25,856 bases of DNA from the NCBI GenBank assembly GCA_963729275.1, contig CAVSNH010000009.1, positions 1 through 25,856 of the forward strand. The letters run 5' to 3'. The position numbers were made by a program, and so were the translations under genes. Positions within the stretch are counted from its first letter, which is position 1, and every line of letters starts with the position of its first letter. Positions 8,782 through 16,901 of the stretch are shown in pieces. The notes below the pieces were generated by a model. It did not search any database and was not told the DNA's origin. It saw nothing but the letters and a program-made list of their open reading frames with translations. This DNA comes from CAVSNH01 sp963729275. GTDB taxonomy: Bacteria; Actinomycetota; Acidimicrobiia; Acidimicrobiales; RAAP-2.

Positions 8782-9759
8782 TCAGGTCAGGTTCTCGCCG
8801 CCGAAGATCTCGGAGACCGACGTGTCCTGGAAGACGGCGTCGATGGCGTCGGAGATGAGCTTTGCCACCGAAAGGATTTCGAGCTTGTCGAACCGACGAT
8901 ACGACGGCACGGGCAGGGTATCGGTGACCACCACCCGAGTGATGGACGAATTCTTGAGCCGGTCGACGGCCGGATCGGAGAGCACCGGGTGGGTAGCCAT
9001 GCACCACACCTCGGTTGCGCCTCTTTCGGCCAGCAGATCAGCGGCGGCCACGACTGTCCCGGCGGTGTCGATCATGTCGTCGATGAGCACGCAATGACGC
9101 CCCTCGACATCGCCCACCACCGAAAGCGCTTCGACCTGATTGGCCTGGCTGCGAAGACGGCTCTTGTGGACAACGGCAAACCCGCCCGTCAGGTGCTGGC
9201 TGAAGCGCTCGGCTACCCGCACCCGACCGGCGTCCGGCGCCACCACCACCAGGTTGTCGGTGCAGTTGTGGCGCAAGTAGTCGACGAGCACCGGGGCGGC
9301 CGTCAGGTGGTCGAAGGGCACGTCGAAGAAGCCCTGGATCTGACCGGAGTGCAGGTCGACGCTCACCACCCGGTCGGCGCCGGCCACCGACAGCATGTCG
9401 GCAACCAGCTTGGCGGTGATCGGCTCGCGCCCCGTGGCCTTGCGGTCTTGGCGCGAGTAGCCGTAGTAGGGGCACACTGCGGTGATCCGCTTGGCTGATG
9501 CCCGCTTGGCCGCGTCGATCATGATCAGGTGCTCCATCAGCGAGTTGTTCACCGGGTCACCGTGGGTCTGAATGATGAACACGTCACTGCCGCGGATCGA
9601 CGAGTCGTACCGGCAGTGGATCTCGCCGTTGGCGAATTCGCGCAGGTTGGCCTCGCCCAGCTTCACGCCGAGCTGGTCGGCGATGGCCTGAGCCAGGTCG
9701 GGATGGGATCGCCCGGACACGAGCTCCAGGCGCCGCCGAGGGATGAACTCCATGGACAC
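8782..9759 (-). CDS. prs: Ribose-phosphate pyrophosphokinase (PRPP synthetase)
   Basis: This enzyme makes 5-phosphoribosyl-1-pyrophosphate from ribose 5-phosphate and ATP, for nucleotide, histidine, tryptophan and NAD synthesis. The 325-residue length fits the class I family. Visible signatures are REFANGEIHCRY near 40-51, the catalytic flexible loop with PYYGYSRQDRK, the metal-binding stretch DLHSGQIQGFFDVPFDHL, and the ribose-phosphate loop VLIDDMIDTAGT. GTG 9759 is the first start and lies 4 nt after the glmU stop; ATG 9753, two codons later, is an equally good start. Neither has a strong Shine-Dalgarno, which suggests translation coupled to glmU. The glmU-prs order is a very common bacterial arrangement. 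Confidence 0.97.
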   Translation of the reverse strand: MSMEFIPRRRLELVSGRSHPDLAQAIADQLGVKLGEANLREFANGEIHCRYDSSIRGSDVFIIQTHGDPVNNSLMEHLIMIDAAKRASAKRITAVCPYYGYSRQDRKATGREPITAKLVADMLSVAGADRVVSVDLHSGQIQGFFDVPFDHLTAAPVLVDYLRHNCTDNLVVVAPDAGRVRVAERFSQHLTGGFAVVHKSRLRSQANQVEALSVVGDVEGRHCVLIDDMIDTAGTVVAAADLLAERGATEVWCMATHPVLSDPAVDRLKNSSITRVVVTDTLPVPSYRRFDKLEILSVAKLISDAIDAVFQDTSVSEIFGGENLT

Positions 9760-9763
9760 GAGG

Positions 9764-10987
9764 CTACAGTGATCCGCTCACCGGTTCCGAGGGCCACTCG
9801 GTGGGCGCCACGACGGCGCCGGGCGGGACCTCGCTCCCCTCAGCCAGCACACAGAAAGGCCCCACCCGGGCATCGGCGCCGATGTGCGAGCGGCGACAGA
9901 CGCTGGACTCGACCACCGCGCCTTCCCCCACGGACGTCTCCACCAGCCGGGAGTTCGGCCCGATCTCGGCGTGCGCGCCGATCCGGCAGCGACCCTGCAG
10001 GACGACCCCGGGCAAGAGCACGACGTCACCCTCGAGCTGGACATCGACGTCGATATAGGTGGTCTGGGGGTCCCACATGGTCACACCGCTACGCATCCAC
10101 CGCTCGTTGATGCGGTCGCGCAACTCGGCCTCGGCCACGGCCAGCTGGGCTCGGTCGTTGACCCCGGCCACCTCCATGGTGTCCTCCACGATCAACGTGG
10201 TCACCCGGTGGCCGGCTTCGTACAGCACCTCGATGACGTCCGTGAGGTAGTACTCCCCCTGGATGTTGGCCGGGCTCAGTCGCCGGAGGGAGGGCGCGAG
10301 CACACTGCGCCGGAAGCAGTAGATCGAGGTGTTGATCTCGTCGACGGCGCGCTCCTCGTCGGTGGCGTCGATGTGCTCAACCACCCGGGCCACGGCATCG
10401 TCCCGTCCTCGCACCACCCGTCCGTAACCCGACGGATCGCCCAGGACGGCGGTGAGCAGCGTGGCGGCGGCGTCTGACGACCGGTGCTCGTGGACCAGCT
10501 CGGCCAGTGTGGTCGCCCGCAGAAGGGGGGTATCGCCGGGAAGGACGACCACGTCGGCGTCGTCGTCGTCATCGGTCGGCAGGCCGGTGAGAGCAACGGC
10601 CATGGCGTCACCGGTGCCACGCTGCTCCGGCTGCTCGACGAACTCGATGGACATGCCGGGCGGCGCGTGCTCGATGAGCGTCTTCGTCACCCAGTCCGCT
10701 CGGTGGCCGACGACGACCACCACCCGTGAGACGGAGAGCTGGGCCAGTGCGTCCAGCACGTGGAGCACCATCGGGCGACCACACAGTCGGTGCAGGGGCT
10801 TGGGGCGCGCCGAGCGCATGCGCGTCCCCTCGCCGGCCGCCAGCACTACCGCCGAGAGCGGGCGTGGACGCTCGCGCCCACCACCGGGACGGCGACGTGT
10901 CGCGCTCACGGATTGGCGGCGGGCCCCGGCCCGCTCGTCGTCGCCCGCGCCCTCGCCCGCGCCCTCCGGATCGATGCGGATCACCAC
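9764..10987 (-). CDS. glmU: GlmU-family UDP-GlcNAc pyrophosphorylase, C-terminal domain shortened
   Basis: The N-terminal half matches GlmU uridylyltransferase, which makes UDP-GlcNAc from GlcNAc-1-phosphate and UTP. Signatures are LAAGEGTRMRSARPKPLHRL at about 49-68, QPEQRGTGDAMAVAL (about 119-133), PGDTPLL, EINTSIYCF (about 217-225) and NIQGEYYLTDVI (about 241-252). The linker GVNDRAQLAVAEAELRDRI and the DPQTTYID entry to the left-handed beta-helix are also GlmU-like. The helix is only about 85 residues long, and I find no counterpart of the acetyltransferase part that in full-length enzymes (about 450-495 residues) carries the catalytic His and Lys and the NYDG-type motif. There is a Gly/Arg/acid-rich N-terminal extension of about 40 residues, and GTG 10909 is an alternative start. 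It heads the glmU-prs operon. Confidence 0.85.
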   Translation of the reverse strand: MVIRIDPEGAGEGAGDDERAGARRQSVSATRRRPGGGRERPRPLSAVVLAAGEGTRMRSARPKPLHRLCGRPMVLHVLDALAQLSVSRVVVVVGHRADWVTKTLIEHAPPGMSIEFVEQPEQRGTGDAMAVALTGLPTDDDDDADVVVLPGDTPLLRATTLAELVHEHRSSDAAATLLTAVLGDPSGYGRVVRGRDDAVARVVEHIDATDEERAVDEINTSIYCFRRSVLAPSLRRLSPANIQGEYYLTDVIEVLYEAGHRVTTLIVEDTMEVAGVNDRAQLAVAEAELRDRINERWMRSGVTMWDPQTTYIDVDVQLEGDVVLLPGVVLQGRCRIGAHAEIGPNSRLVETSVGEGAVVESSVCRRSHIGADARVGPFCVLAEGSEVPPGAVVAPTEWPSEPVSGSL

Positions 10988-11242
10988 GACGCGCCACCCG
11001 GGGTCGGGCTGGTCGGGGCGCCTGGGCGCGGCCCGGGCCTGCCCGACGATGTCGTCGGTGGACGGGATCCCACCGAGCCATCGAGCCGGTTTTGGCCCAG
11101 ACGATCCGGTCGACCAAGCTGCCGGCTGGTCACTTCGTCACGCAACGCAGAAGCATGGACCTATTCTTCCCACGTCGGGAAGCGCGGTGCGACCCGGCCG
11201 CGGCCGATTCCCGCTCTCTTGCGCGGGTCGGTGCCCAAAGCC
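10988..11242. promoter_or_regulatory. Divergent intergenic region between glmU and the acyl-CoA carboxylase operon
   Basis: Both neighbouring operons must be read outward from this 255-nt stretch, so promoters for each are expected here or just inside the genes. On the plus strand TATTCT at 11162-11167 fits a TAnnnT -10 and would give a leader of about 70 nt before ATG 11243, but no good -35 is seen. I found no convincing -10 for the minus strand and no clear operator palindrome. Confidence 0.35.
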
Positions 11243-12841
11243 ATGCCCACCCTCGCCACTGCCGTCGACCCGGCTTCCGACAGCTTCCGGGCCAACCAGG
11301 AAGCCCTGGCCACGGCAGTCGAGGCCGTGGCCCAGCAGCTGGCCGTGGCTCGGGCCGGCGGCGGTGAGCGGTATGTGGAGCGGCATCACCAGCGGGGCAA
11401 GCTGCTCGCTCGCGAGCGCATCGAGCTCCTGGTCGACCGGGACACCGCCTTTTTGGAGCTCGCCCCGCTGGCGGCCTGGGGAACCGAGTACGCGGTGGGC
11501 GCCTCGTCGGTGGTCGGCATCGGCGTGGTCTCGGGGGTCGAGTGCCTGGTCTCCGCCCACGACCCCACCGTCCGGGGTGGGGCCATGAACCCCTACAGCT
11601 TCCGCAAAGGGGCCCGGGCCTCGGACATCGCCCTTCAGAACCGGCTGCCGGTGATCAACCTGGTGGAGTCGGGAGGGGCTGACCTGCCGGGTCAGGCCGA
11701 GCTGTTCATCCCTGGCGGGCGGGCGTTCCGGGACCTGACCCGGCTGTCGGCGGCGGCCATCCCCACGGTGGCCATCGTGTTCGGCAACTCCACCGCCGGC
11801 GGGGCCTATGTGCCCGGCATGAGCGACTACATCGTCATGATCGAACAGCGCTCCAAGGTGTTCCTCGGTGGCCCTCCACTGGTGAAGATGGCCACCGGCG
11901 AGGAGTCGACTGACGAAGAGCTGGGCGGTGCCTCGATGCATGCACGGACATCGGGCCTGGCCGACTACCTGGCCGCCGACGAGGTGGACGCCATCCGAAT
12001 GGGGCGCGACATCGTGCGCAACCTGCACTGGCGCAAGCTCGGCCCGGGGCCCACCCGACCACCCGACGAACCGGTGTACGACCCGACCGAGCTCCTCGGC
12101 ATCGCCTCGGCCGACCCCCGCGTTCCCTTCGACCCGCGGGAGGTGCTGGCCCGGGTCGTGGACGGCTCGCGCTTCGACGAGTTCAAGCCCCTGTACGGCA
12201 CCAGCCTGGTCACCGGGTGGGCCTCCATTCACGGCTACCCGATCGGTGTTCTGGCCAACCACCGTGGCGTCCTGTTTTCGGAGGAGGCCCAGAAGGCCAC
12301 CCAGTTCATCCAGCTGGCCAACCAGCTCGACGTCCCCCTCCTCTTCCTGCAGAACACGACGGGTTACATGGTGGGCAAGGATTACGAGCAGGCCGGGATC
12401 ATCAAGCACGGGGCACTGATGATCAATGCCGTGACCAACTCCTCGGTCCCGCACCTCACCGTCAACATCGGCGCCTCGTATGGGGCCGGCAACTACGGCA
12501 TGTGCGGTCGAGCCTATGAACCGCGATTCCTCTTCTCGTGGCCCAACGCCCGCTCCGCGGTCATGGGACCGGCGCAGCTGGCCGGCGTGCTCTCCATCGT
12601 CGCCCGGCAATCGGCCGAGGCCCGGGGCATCCCCTTCGACGAGGAAGCCGACGCGGTCATGCGGGCCGAAGTCGAAGCCCAGATCGAATCCGAGTCCGAG
12701 GCGCTCTTTCTCACTGCCCGGCTCTACGACGACGGAATCATCGACCCGCGCGACACGCGGACCGTGCTCGGCATGTGCCTGTCGGTGATCGACAACCAAC
12801 CGATCTCCGGCACCCGCGGCTACGGCGTCTTCCGGATGTGA
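11243..12841 (+). CDS. Acyl-CoA carboxylase beta subunit (methylcrotonyl/geranyl-CoA type carboxyltransferase)
   Basis: The 532-residue protein transfers the carboxyl group from biotin to an acyl-CoA. The length and the full two-domain crotonase-like carboxyltransferase layout match methylcrotonyl-CoA and geranyl-CoA carboxylase beta subunits. Visible motifs are ARGKLLARERIELL-like HHQRGKLLARERIELL near the N-terminus, NSTAGGAYVPGMSDY (about 181-195), QNTTGYMVGKDYEQAGI (about 370-386) and GNYGMCGRAYEPRFLFSWPN, the last especially typical of the MCC/GCC branch rather than propionyl-CoA carboxylase. I chose ATG 11243 because MPTLATAVDPASDSFRANQ aligns with the usual family start; the frame is open further upstream, and GTG 11231 is an alternative. 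It is the first gene of a four-gene operon; the alpha subunit follows 7 nt later. The AtuA neighbour favours an isoprenoid acyl-CoA (AtuC role), but leucine breakdown is possible. Confidence 0.9.
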   Translation: MPTLATAVDPASDSFRANQEALATAVEAVAQQLAVARAGGGERYVERHHQRGKLLARERIELLVDRDTAFLELAPLAAWGTEYAVGASSVVGIGVVSGVECLVSAHDPTVRGGAMNPYSFRKGARASDIALQNRLPVINLVESGGADLPGQAELFIPGGRAFRDLTRLSAAAIPTVAIVFGNSTAGGAYVPGMSDYIVMIEQRSKVFLGGPPLVKMATGEESTDEELGGASMHARTSGLADYLAADEVDAIRMGRDIVRNLHWRKLGPGPTRPPDEPVYDPTELLGIASADPRVPFDPREVLARVVDGSRFDEFKPLYGTSLVTGWASIHGYPIGVLANHRGVLFSEEAQKATQFIQLANQLDVPLLFLQNTTGYMVGKDYEQAGIIKHGALMINAVTNSSVPHLTVNIGASYGAGNYGMCGRAYEPRFLFSWPNARSAVMGPAQLAGVLSIVARQSAEARGIPFDEEADAVMRAEVEAQIESESEALFLTARLYDDGIIDPRDTRTVLGMCLSVIDNQPISGTRGYGVFRM

Positions 12842-12848
12842 GGCCGAC

Positions 12849-14996
12849 ATGAAGCCGCCTCGCCCGTCCCGACGGATCACCACCCTGCTCGTGGCCAACC
12901 GCGGTGAGATCGCCACCCGGATCATGCGCACGGCTCGGGGCATGGGGCTGGCCACGGTGGGCGTCCATTCCGACCCCGACGCCCGTAGCCCGCACGTGAC
13001 GGCCGCCGACCTCGCCGTCCGGCTGCCCGGAACGGCTGCTGCCGACACCTACCTCGATGTGGCCCGCATCCTCGACGCCGCCGTCCGGGCCGGGGCCGAC
13101 GCCGTCCATCCCGGCTACGGGTTCCTGTCCGAGTCGGGCGCCTTCGCCCGGGCCGTCCTCGACGCCGGACTGGTCTGGGTGGGGCCGCCCCCCGAGGCCA
13201 TGGACGCCATGGCGTCGAAGATCGGGGCCAAGGAGCTCATGGGCCGGGCCGGCGTGCCCACTCTCCCCTCCGTCACCATCGACGACGGGGGCGGCCTCCC
13301 CGACGAGGCGACGTTGGACGAGCTCGGGTGGCCCCTCTTGGTCAAGGCATCGGCGGGCGGAGGCGGCCGAGGCATGCGGGTGGTCCCCGACCGCGCCGCG
13401 CTGGCCGATGCCGTCACGAGCGCCGGGCGGGAGGCGGTCGCCGCTTTCGGCGACGGGACGCTCTTCCTCGAGCGATTGGTGCGCTCTCCCCGCCACATCG
13501 AAGTCCAGGTGATGGCCGACGAGTACGACACCGTGGTGGCCCTCTTCGAGCGCGAGTGCAGCATCCAACGCCGTCACCAGAAGATCATCGAGGAAGCCCC
13601 GTCCCCGGCGGTCGACGCGGCCCTGCGGGCGGACCTGTCGGCCCGGGCCGTCACCGCGGCCCGGGCCGTCGGCTACGTCAACGCCGGCACCGTCGAGTTC
13701 GTGCTCGACGGGGGCGACGAGGCGGCAGGCGGCGGTCGTGCCTTCTTCCTCGAGATGAACACCCGCCTCCAGGTCGAACATCCGGTCACGGAGGCGGTGT
13801 CCGGGTTGGACCTCGTGCGCCTGCAGTTGCTGGTGGCGCAGGGGTTGCCTCTGCCCGACGAAGTACACCGAGCCGCAGCGGCCGGGCCGCAGGGGCACGC
13901 CATCGAAGCACGGGTCTACGCCGAGGACCCGGCCCGGCAGTGGCTCCCGCAGACGGGCACCCTCTGCCGGTTCGAGATCGAAACGACGGAGCCGGGTCTA
14001 CGCGTGGACAGCGGCGTCGGAACGGGATCGGTCGTGAGCCCGTATTACGACTCCATGCTGGCCAAGGTCATCGCCCACGCCCCCACCCGGGGCGAGGCCG
14101 CCCGACGTCTCGCCGCCCGCCTGGCCGGCGCTCGCATCCACGGCGTCATCACCAACCGTGACCTCCTGGTCAGGGTGTTGCGCAACGCCGACTTCGGTGG
14201 CGGTGTGACCGACACCGGCTTCCTCGAGCGGATCGGCCTCGACGGCCCAGACGGCCTGGCCGCGCCGCTCGCCGACGACGCGGCGGTGGATCGCCAGGCG
14301 GTGGCGGCGGCCTTGGCCGGGCAGGCCCGGCGCCGATCCCGTGCCCGTGTCCAGGCCACCATCCCGGCCGGTTTCCGCAACAACCGGTCCGGGCTGCAGG
14401 AGGTCACCTTCGACGGAAACTCCCGGTCGGTGACCGTGGGCTACGGCTGGCCGGAACCCGGCGTCGAGCGACCACGGCAGCTCGCCCTCGAAGTGGACGG
14501 CAAGGAATTCCCGGTCGACGACATCCGTGTCGGCCCCGACTCGGTCACCCTGACCATCGACCGGGTCAGCCGCACCTACTGGGTCGACATCTACGACGCG
14601 GACGTCGAAGGCTCCGACGGCTTCGGAGAGACGTTCTTCGTCGATGGCCCGGACGGCAGCACCAGCTTGCGACCGCGACCTCGCTTCCCACGACCGGACG
14701 AGATGCGGGCCGAGGGCTCTGCCCTCGCCCCCATGCCCGGTGGCGTGGTGCGGGTGGCGGTGACCGCCGGTGAGCGGGTGGAGGCGGGGGCTCTCCTCGT
14801 CGTGCTCGAAGCCATGAAGATGGAACATGCCGTGCACGCCCCGGTTTCGGGGACGGTCACCGAGGTCGATGTTCAGGTCGGCGATCAGGTGGAGTCGGGT
14901 CAGTGCCTGGTGATGGTGCAACCGGACTCCGCCGACCAGTCGGAGGAGGGAACCGGCGAACCTGGCCAACCCGCCGGCCCGGCCGACGGGACCTGA
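12849..14996 (+). CDS. Acyl-CoA carboxylase alpha subunit (biotin carboxylase plus biotin carrier)
   Basis: The 715-residue protein carboxylates its own biotin with ATP and bicarbonate and delivers the carboxyl group to the beta subunit. The biotin carboxylase N-domain starts with LLVANRGEIATRIMRTAR (about 13-30). The ATP-grasp domain has KASAGGGGRGMRVV (about 166-179), ERECSIQRRHQKIIEEAPSP (about 234-253) and EMNTRLQVEHPVTE (about 302-315). A biotin-carboxylase C-domain with EARVYAEDP follows, then a linker domain, and a biotinyl domain at about 628-692 with EAMKMEH, where K657 is the biotin site. The last 20 residues are an acidic, Gly/Pro-rich tail. A GAGG Shine-Dalgarno-like sequence at 12840-12843 overlaps the previous stop. 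The layout is like AtuF/LiuD. The substrate is set by the beta subunit. Confidence 0.93.
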   Translation: MKPPRPSRRITTLLVANRGEIATRIMRTARGMGLATVGVHSDPDARSPHVTAADLAVRLPGTAAADTYLDVARILDAAVRAGADAVHPGYGFLSESGAFARAVLDAGLVWVGPPPEAMDAMASKIGAKELMGRAGVPTLPSVTIDDGGGLPDEATLDELGWPLLVKASAGGGGRGMRVVPDRAALADAVTSAGREAVAAFGDGTLFLERLVRSPRHIEVQVMADEYDTVVALFERECSIQRRHQKIIEEAPSPAVDAALRADLSARAVTAARAVGYVNAGTVEFVLDGGDEAAGGGRAFFLEMNTRLQVEHPVTEAVSGLDLVRLQLLVAQGLPLPDEVHRAAAAGPQGHAIEARVYAEDPARQWLPQTGTLCRFEIETTEPGLRVDSGVGTGSVVSPYYDSMLAKVIAHAPTRGEAARRLAARLAGARIHGVITNRDLLVRVLRNADFGGGVTDTGFLERIGLDGPDGLAAPLADDAAVDRQAVAAALAGQARRRSRARVQATIPAGFRNNRSGLQEVTFDGNSRSVTVGYGWPEPGVERPRQLALEVDGKEFPVDDIRVGPDSVTLTIDRVSRTYWVDIYDADVEGSDGFGETFFVDGPDGSTSLRPRPRFPRPDEMRAEGSALAPMPGGVVRVAVTAGERVEAGALLVVLEAMKMEHAVHAPVSGTVTEVDVQVGDQVESGQCLVMVQPDSADQSEEGTGEPGQPAGPADGT

Positions 14997-15001
14997 CGGC
15001 T

Positions 15002-16834
15002 ATGGCCGAACCGCTCCGCGTCGCCAACTGCTCGGGTTTCTACGGTGACCGCCTGGCCGCGGCACGGGAGATGGTCGAAGGTGGGCCCATCGACGTCCTG
15101 ACCGGCGACTGGCTGGCCGAGCTCACCATGTTCATCCTGTGGAAGGGCTACCTGAAGGACAGCAGCCGAGGGTGGGCGGGGACCTTCCTCACCCAGATGG
15201 AAGAGGTGCTCGGCCGGTGCGTCGATTCCGGCATCAAAGTCGTCACCAATGCCGGCGGCCTCAACCCGGGCGGGCTGGCCGATCAGGTCCGGGCATTGGC
15301 CGACCGTCTGGGCATCGCCGTCTCCGTGGCCCACGTCGAGGGCGACGACCTCCTGCCCCGGCTCGACGAGCTCACCGCCGGTGGCCACGAGCTGTTCCAC
15401 CTCGACACCGGTAAGCCATTGGCGGAAGCAGCCCGTCAGGTGGTGTCGGCCAACGCCTACCTCGGTGGCTGGCCCATCGCCGAGGCGTTGAGCGACGGGG
15501 CCGACATCGTCGTCTGCCCGCGGGTGACCGACGCCTCGCTCGTGGTTGGTCCGGCCGCCTGGCACCACGGCTGGCAGTCCACCGACTGGGACGCCCTGGC
15601 CGGTGCGGTGGCCGCCGGACACGTCATCGAGTGCGGCGCTCAGGCGACGGGCGGCAACTACGCGTTCTTCACGGAGGTGCCCGGTCTCGAGCATCCGGGA
15701 TTCCCCATCGCCGAGGTGGCTCACGACGGCTCCGCCGTCATCACCAAGCAGCCGGGGACGGGGGGCGAGGTGTCGGTGGGCACGGTGACCGCCCAGCTGC
15801 TCTACGAGATCGCCGGACCCGAGTACCCGAACACCGACGTGGTGGCACGCTTCGACATGCTCCGTCTCGACGAGGTCGGACCCGATCGGGTGCTCCTGTC
15901 CGGGGCCAAGGGCACGCCGGCGCCGCCCGATGTCAAGGTCTCGATCAACCTCCTCGGTGGCTGGCGCAACGCCATGACCTTCGTGCTGACCGGCCTCGAC
16001 ATCGAGGCCAAGGCGGCGCTCACCCTGGACTCACTGAGGGACGCCCTCGGCGGCACCGCTCAGTTCGAGACCTTCGACGCCCAGCTCATCCGCACGGACA
16101 AGCCCGACGCACCCACCAACGCCGAGGCAACGGCCGAGCTGCGCATCACGGTCAAGGACAGTGACCAGGAGCGCGTCGGCCGTCGGTTCTCGAGCGCGGC
16201 AACCGAGCTGGCTCTGGCCGGCTACCCCGGGCTGCATCTCACCGGCCCGCCCACCGCGGCCACCGACTACGGCGTCTACTGGCCCACGCTGGTGCCCGCC
16301 CACCTGGTCGTGCCCTCGGTCGTCCACGCTGACGGGCGGCGGGTCGAGGTTCCCCACCGGGCCCATCTGGCCGCCGGCGGGGGCCGTCCGGCAGTAGTCG
16401 ATGCGACCGACGCGTCGCTCGCCCCCGGAGCCACCGAAGAGCCGGCCTTCGTGCCCGTGACCGTGGCCATGTCCTATTCGGCCGGGCCCGGTGAGACGCG
16501 TCGGCTGCCACTCGGCACCCTGATCGGGGCCCGCTCCGGGGACAAGGGGGGCAACGCCAACGTGGGCTTCTGGGCCCGTACCGGCGAGGCGTGGGCCTGG
16601 TTGGAGGGGTACCTCACGCTCGACCGCTTCCGCCAGCTCCTACCCGAGGCAGACGACCTCGAGGTCGACCGGCATGTCTTCGCCAATCTCCGTGCACTCA
16701 ATTTCGTCGTCGTCGGGCTCTTGGGCGAAGGTGTGGCCTCGTCGACGCGGCCCGACCCTCAGGCCAAGGGACTCGGCGAGTACCTTCGGAGCAGGCTCGT
16801 CGACATCCCCATCGACCTGCTGGACGCCGGCTGA
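15002..16834 (+). CDS. atuA: AtuA family protein (DUF1446, acyclic terpene utilization type)
   Basis: The 610-residue protein has the full DUF1446 region (residues 1 to about 460), beginning VANCSGFYGDRLAAAREMV and including VLTGDWLAELTM, VTNAGGLNPGG, CPRVTDASLVVGPAAWHHGW and GAQATGGNYAFFTE, followed by the C-terminal AtuA domain at about 503-610 (ARSGDKGGNANVGFWARTG). AtuA is required for citronellol/geraniol use in Pseudomonas, but its reaction is not well defined to my knowledge; an acyl-CoA-related or hydration step is only speculation. ATG 15002 lies 5 nt after the alpha-subunit stop. The open frame extends upstream to 14903 inside the previous gene, but the family start matches 15002. 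Tight packing with carboxylase and acyl-CoA dehydrogenase genes supports a shared pathway. Confidence 0.9.
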   Translation: MAEPLRVANCSGFYGDRLAAAREMVEGGPIDVLTGDWLAELTMFILWKGYLKDSSRGWAGTFLTQMEEVLGRCVDSGIKVVTNAGGLNPGGLADQVRALADRLGIAVSVAHVEGDDLLPRLDELTAGGHELFHLDTGKPLAEAARQVVSANAYLGGWPIAEALSDGADIVVCPRVTDASLVVGPAAWHHGWQSTDWDALAGAVAAGHVIECGAQATGGNYAFFTEVPGLEHPGFPIAEVAHDGSAVITKQPGTGGEVSVGTVTAQLLYEIAGPEYPNTDVVARFDMLRLDEVGPDRVLLSGAKGTPAPPDVKVSINLLGGWRNAMTFVLTGLDIEAKAALTLDSLRDALGGTAQFETFDAQLIRTDKPDAPTNAEATAELRITVKDSDQERVGRRFSSAATELALAGYPGLHLTGPPTAATDYGVYWPTLVPAHLVVPSVVHADGRRVEVPHRAHLAAGGGRPAVVDATDASLAPGATEEPAFVPVTVAMSYSAGPGETRRLPLGTLIGARSGDKGGNANVGFWARTGEAWAWLEGYLTLDRFRQLLPEADDLEVDRHVFANLRALNFVVVGLLGEGVASSTRPDPQAKGLGEYLRSRLVDIPIDLLDAG

Positions 16835-16901
16835 GCGATCACGTCGGCCGGGTCGGACAGCGGGATCACCGGGAAGCAGTCAAAGGGGCAAGGAACAGGC
16901 C

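Noticed and set aside
11162..11167. TATTCT as a firm promoter for the carboxylase operon
   Set aside because: A plausible -10 but no matching -35; kept only as a remark on the divergent region.
11138..13048. 636-codon minus-strand frame opposite the carboxylase genes
   Set aside because: The plus strand encodes unmistakable carboxylase motifs; the antisense frame has only Gly/His/Val/Asp-rich low-complexity sequence.
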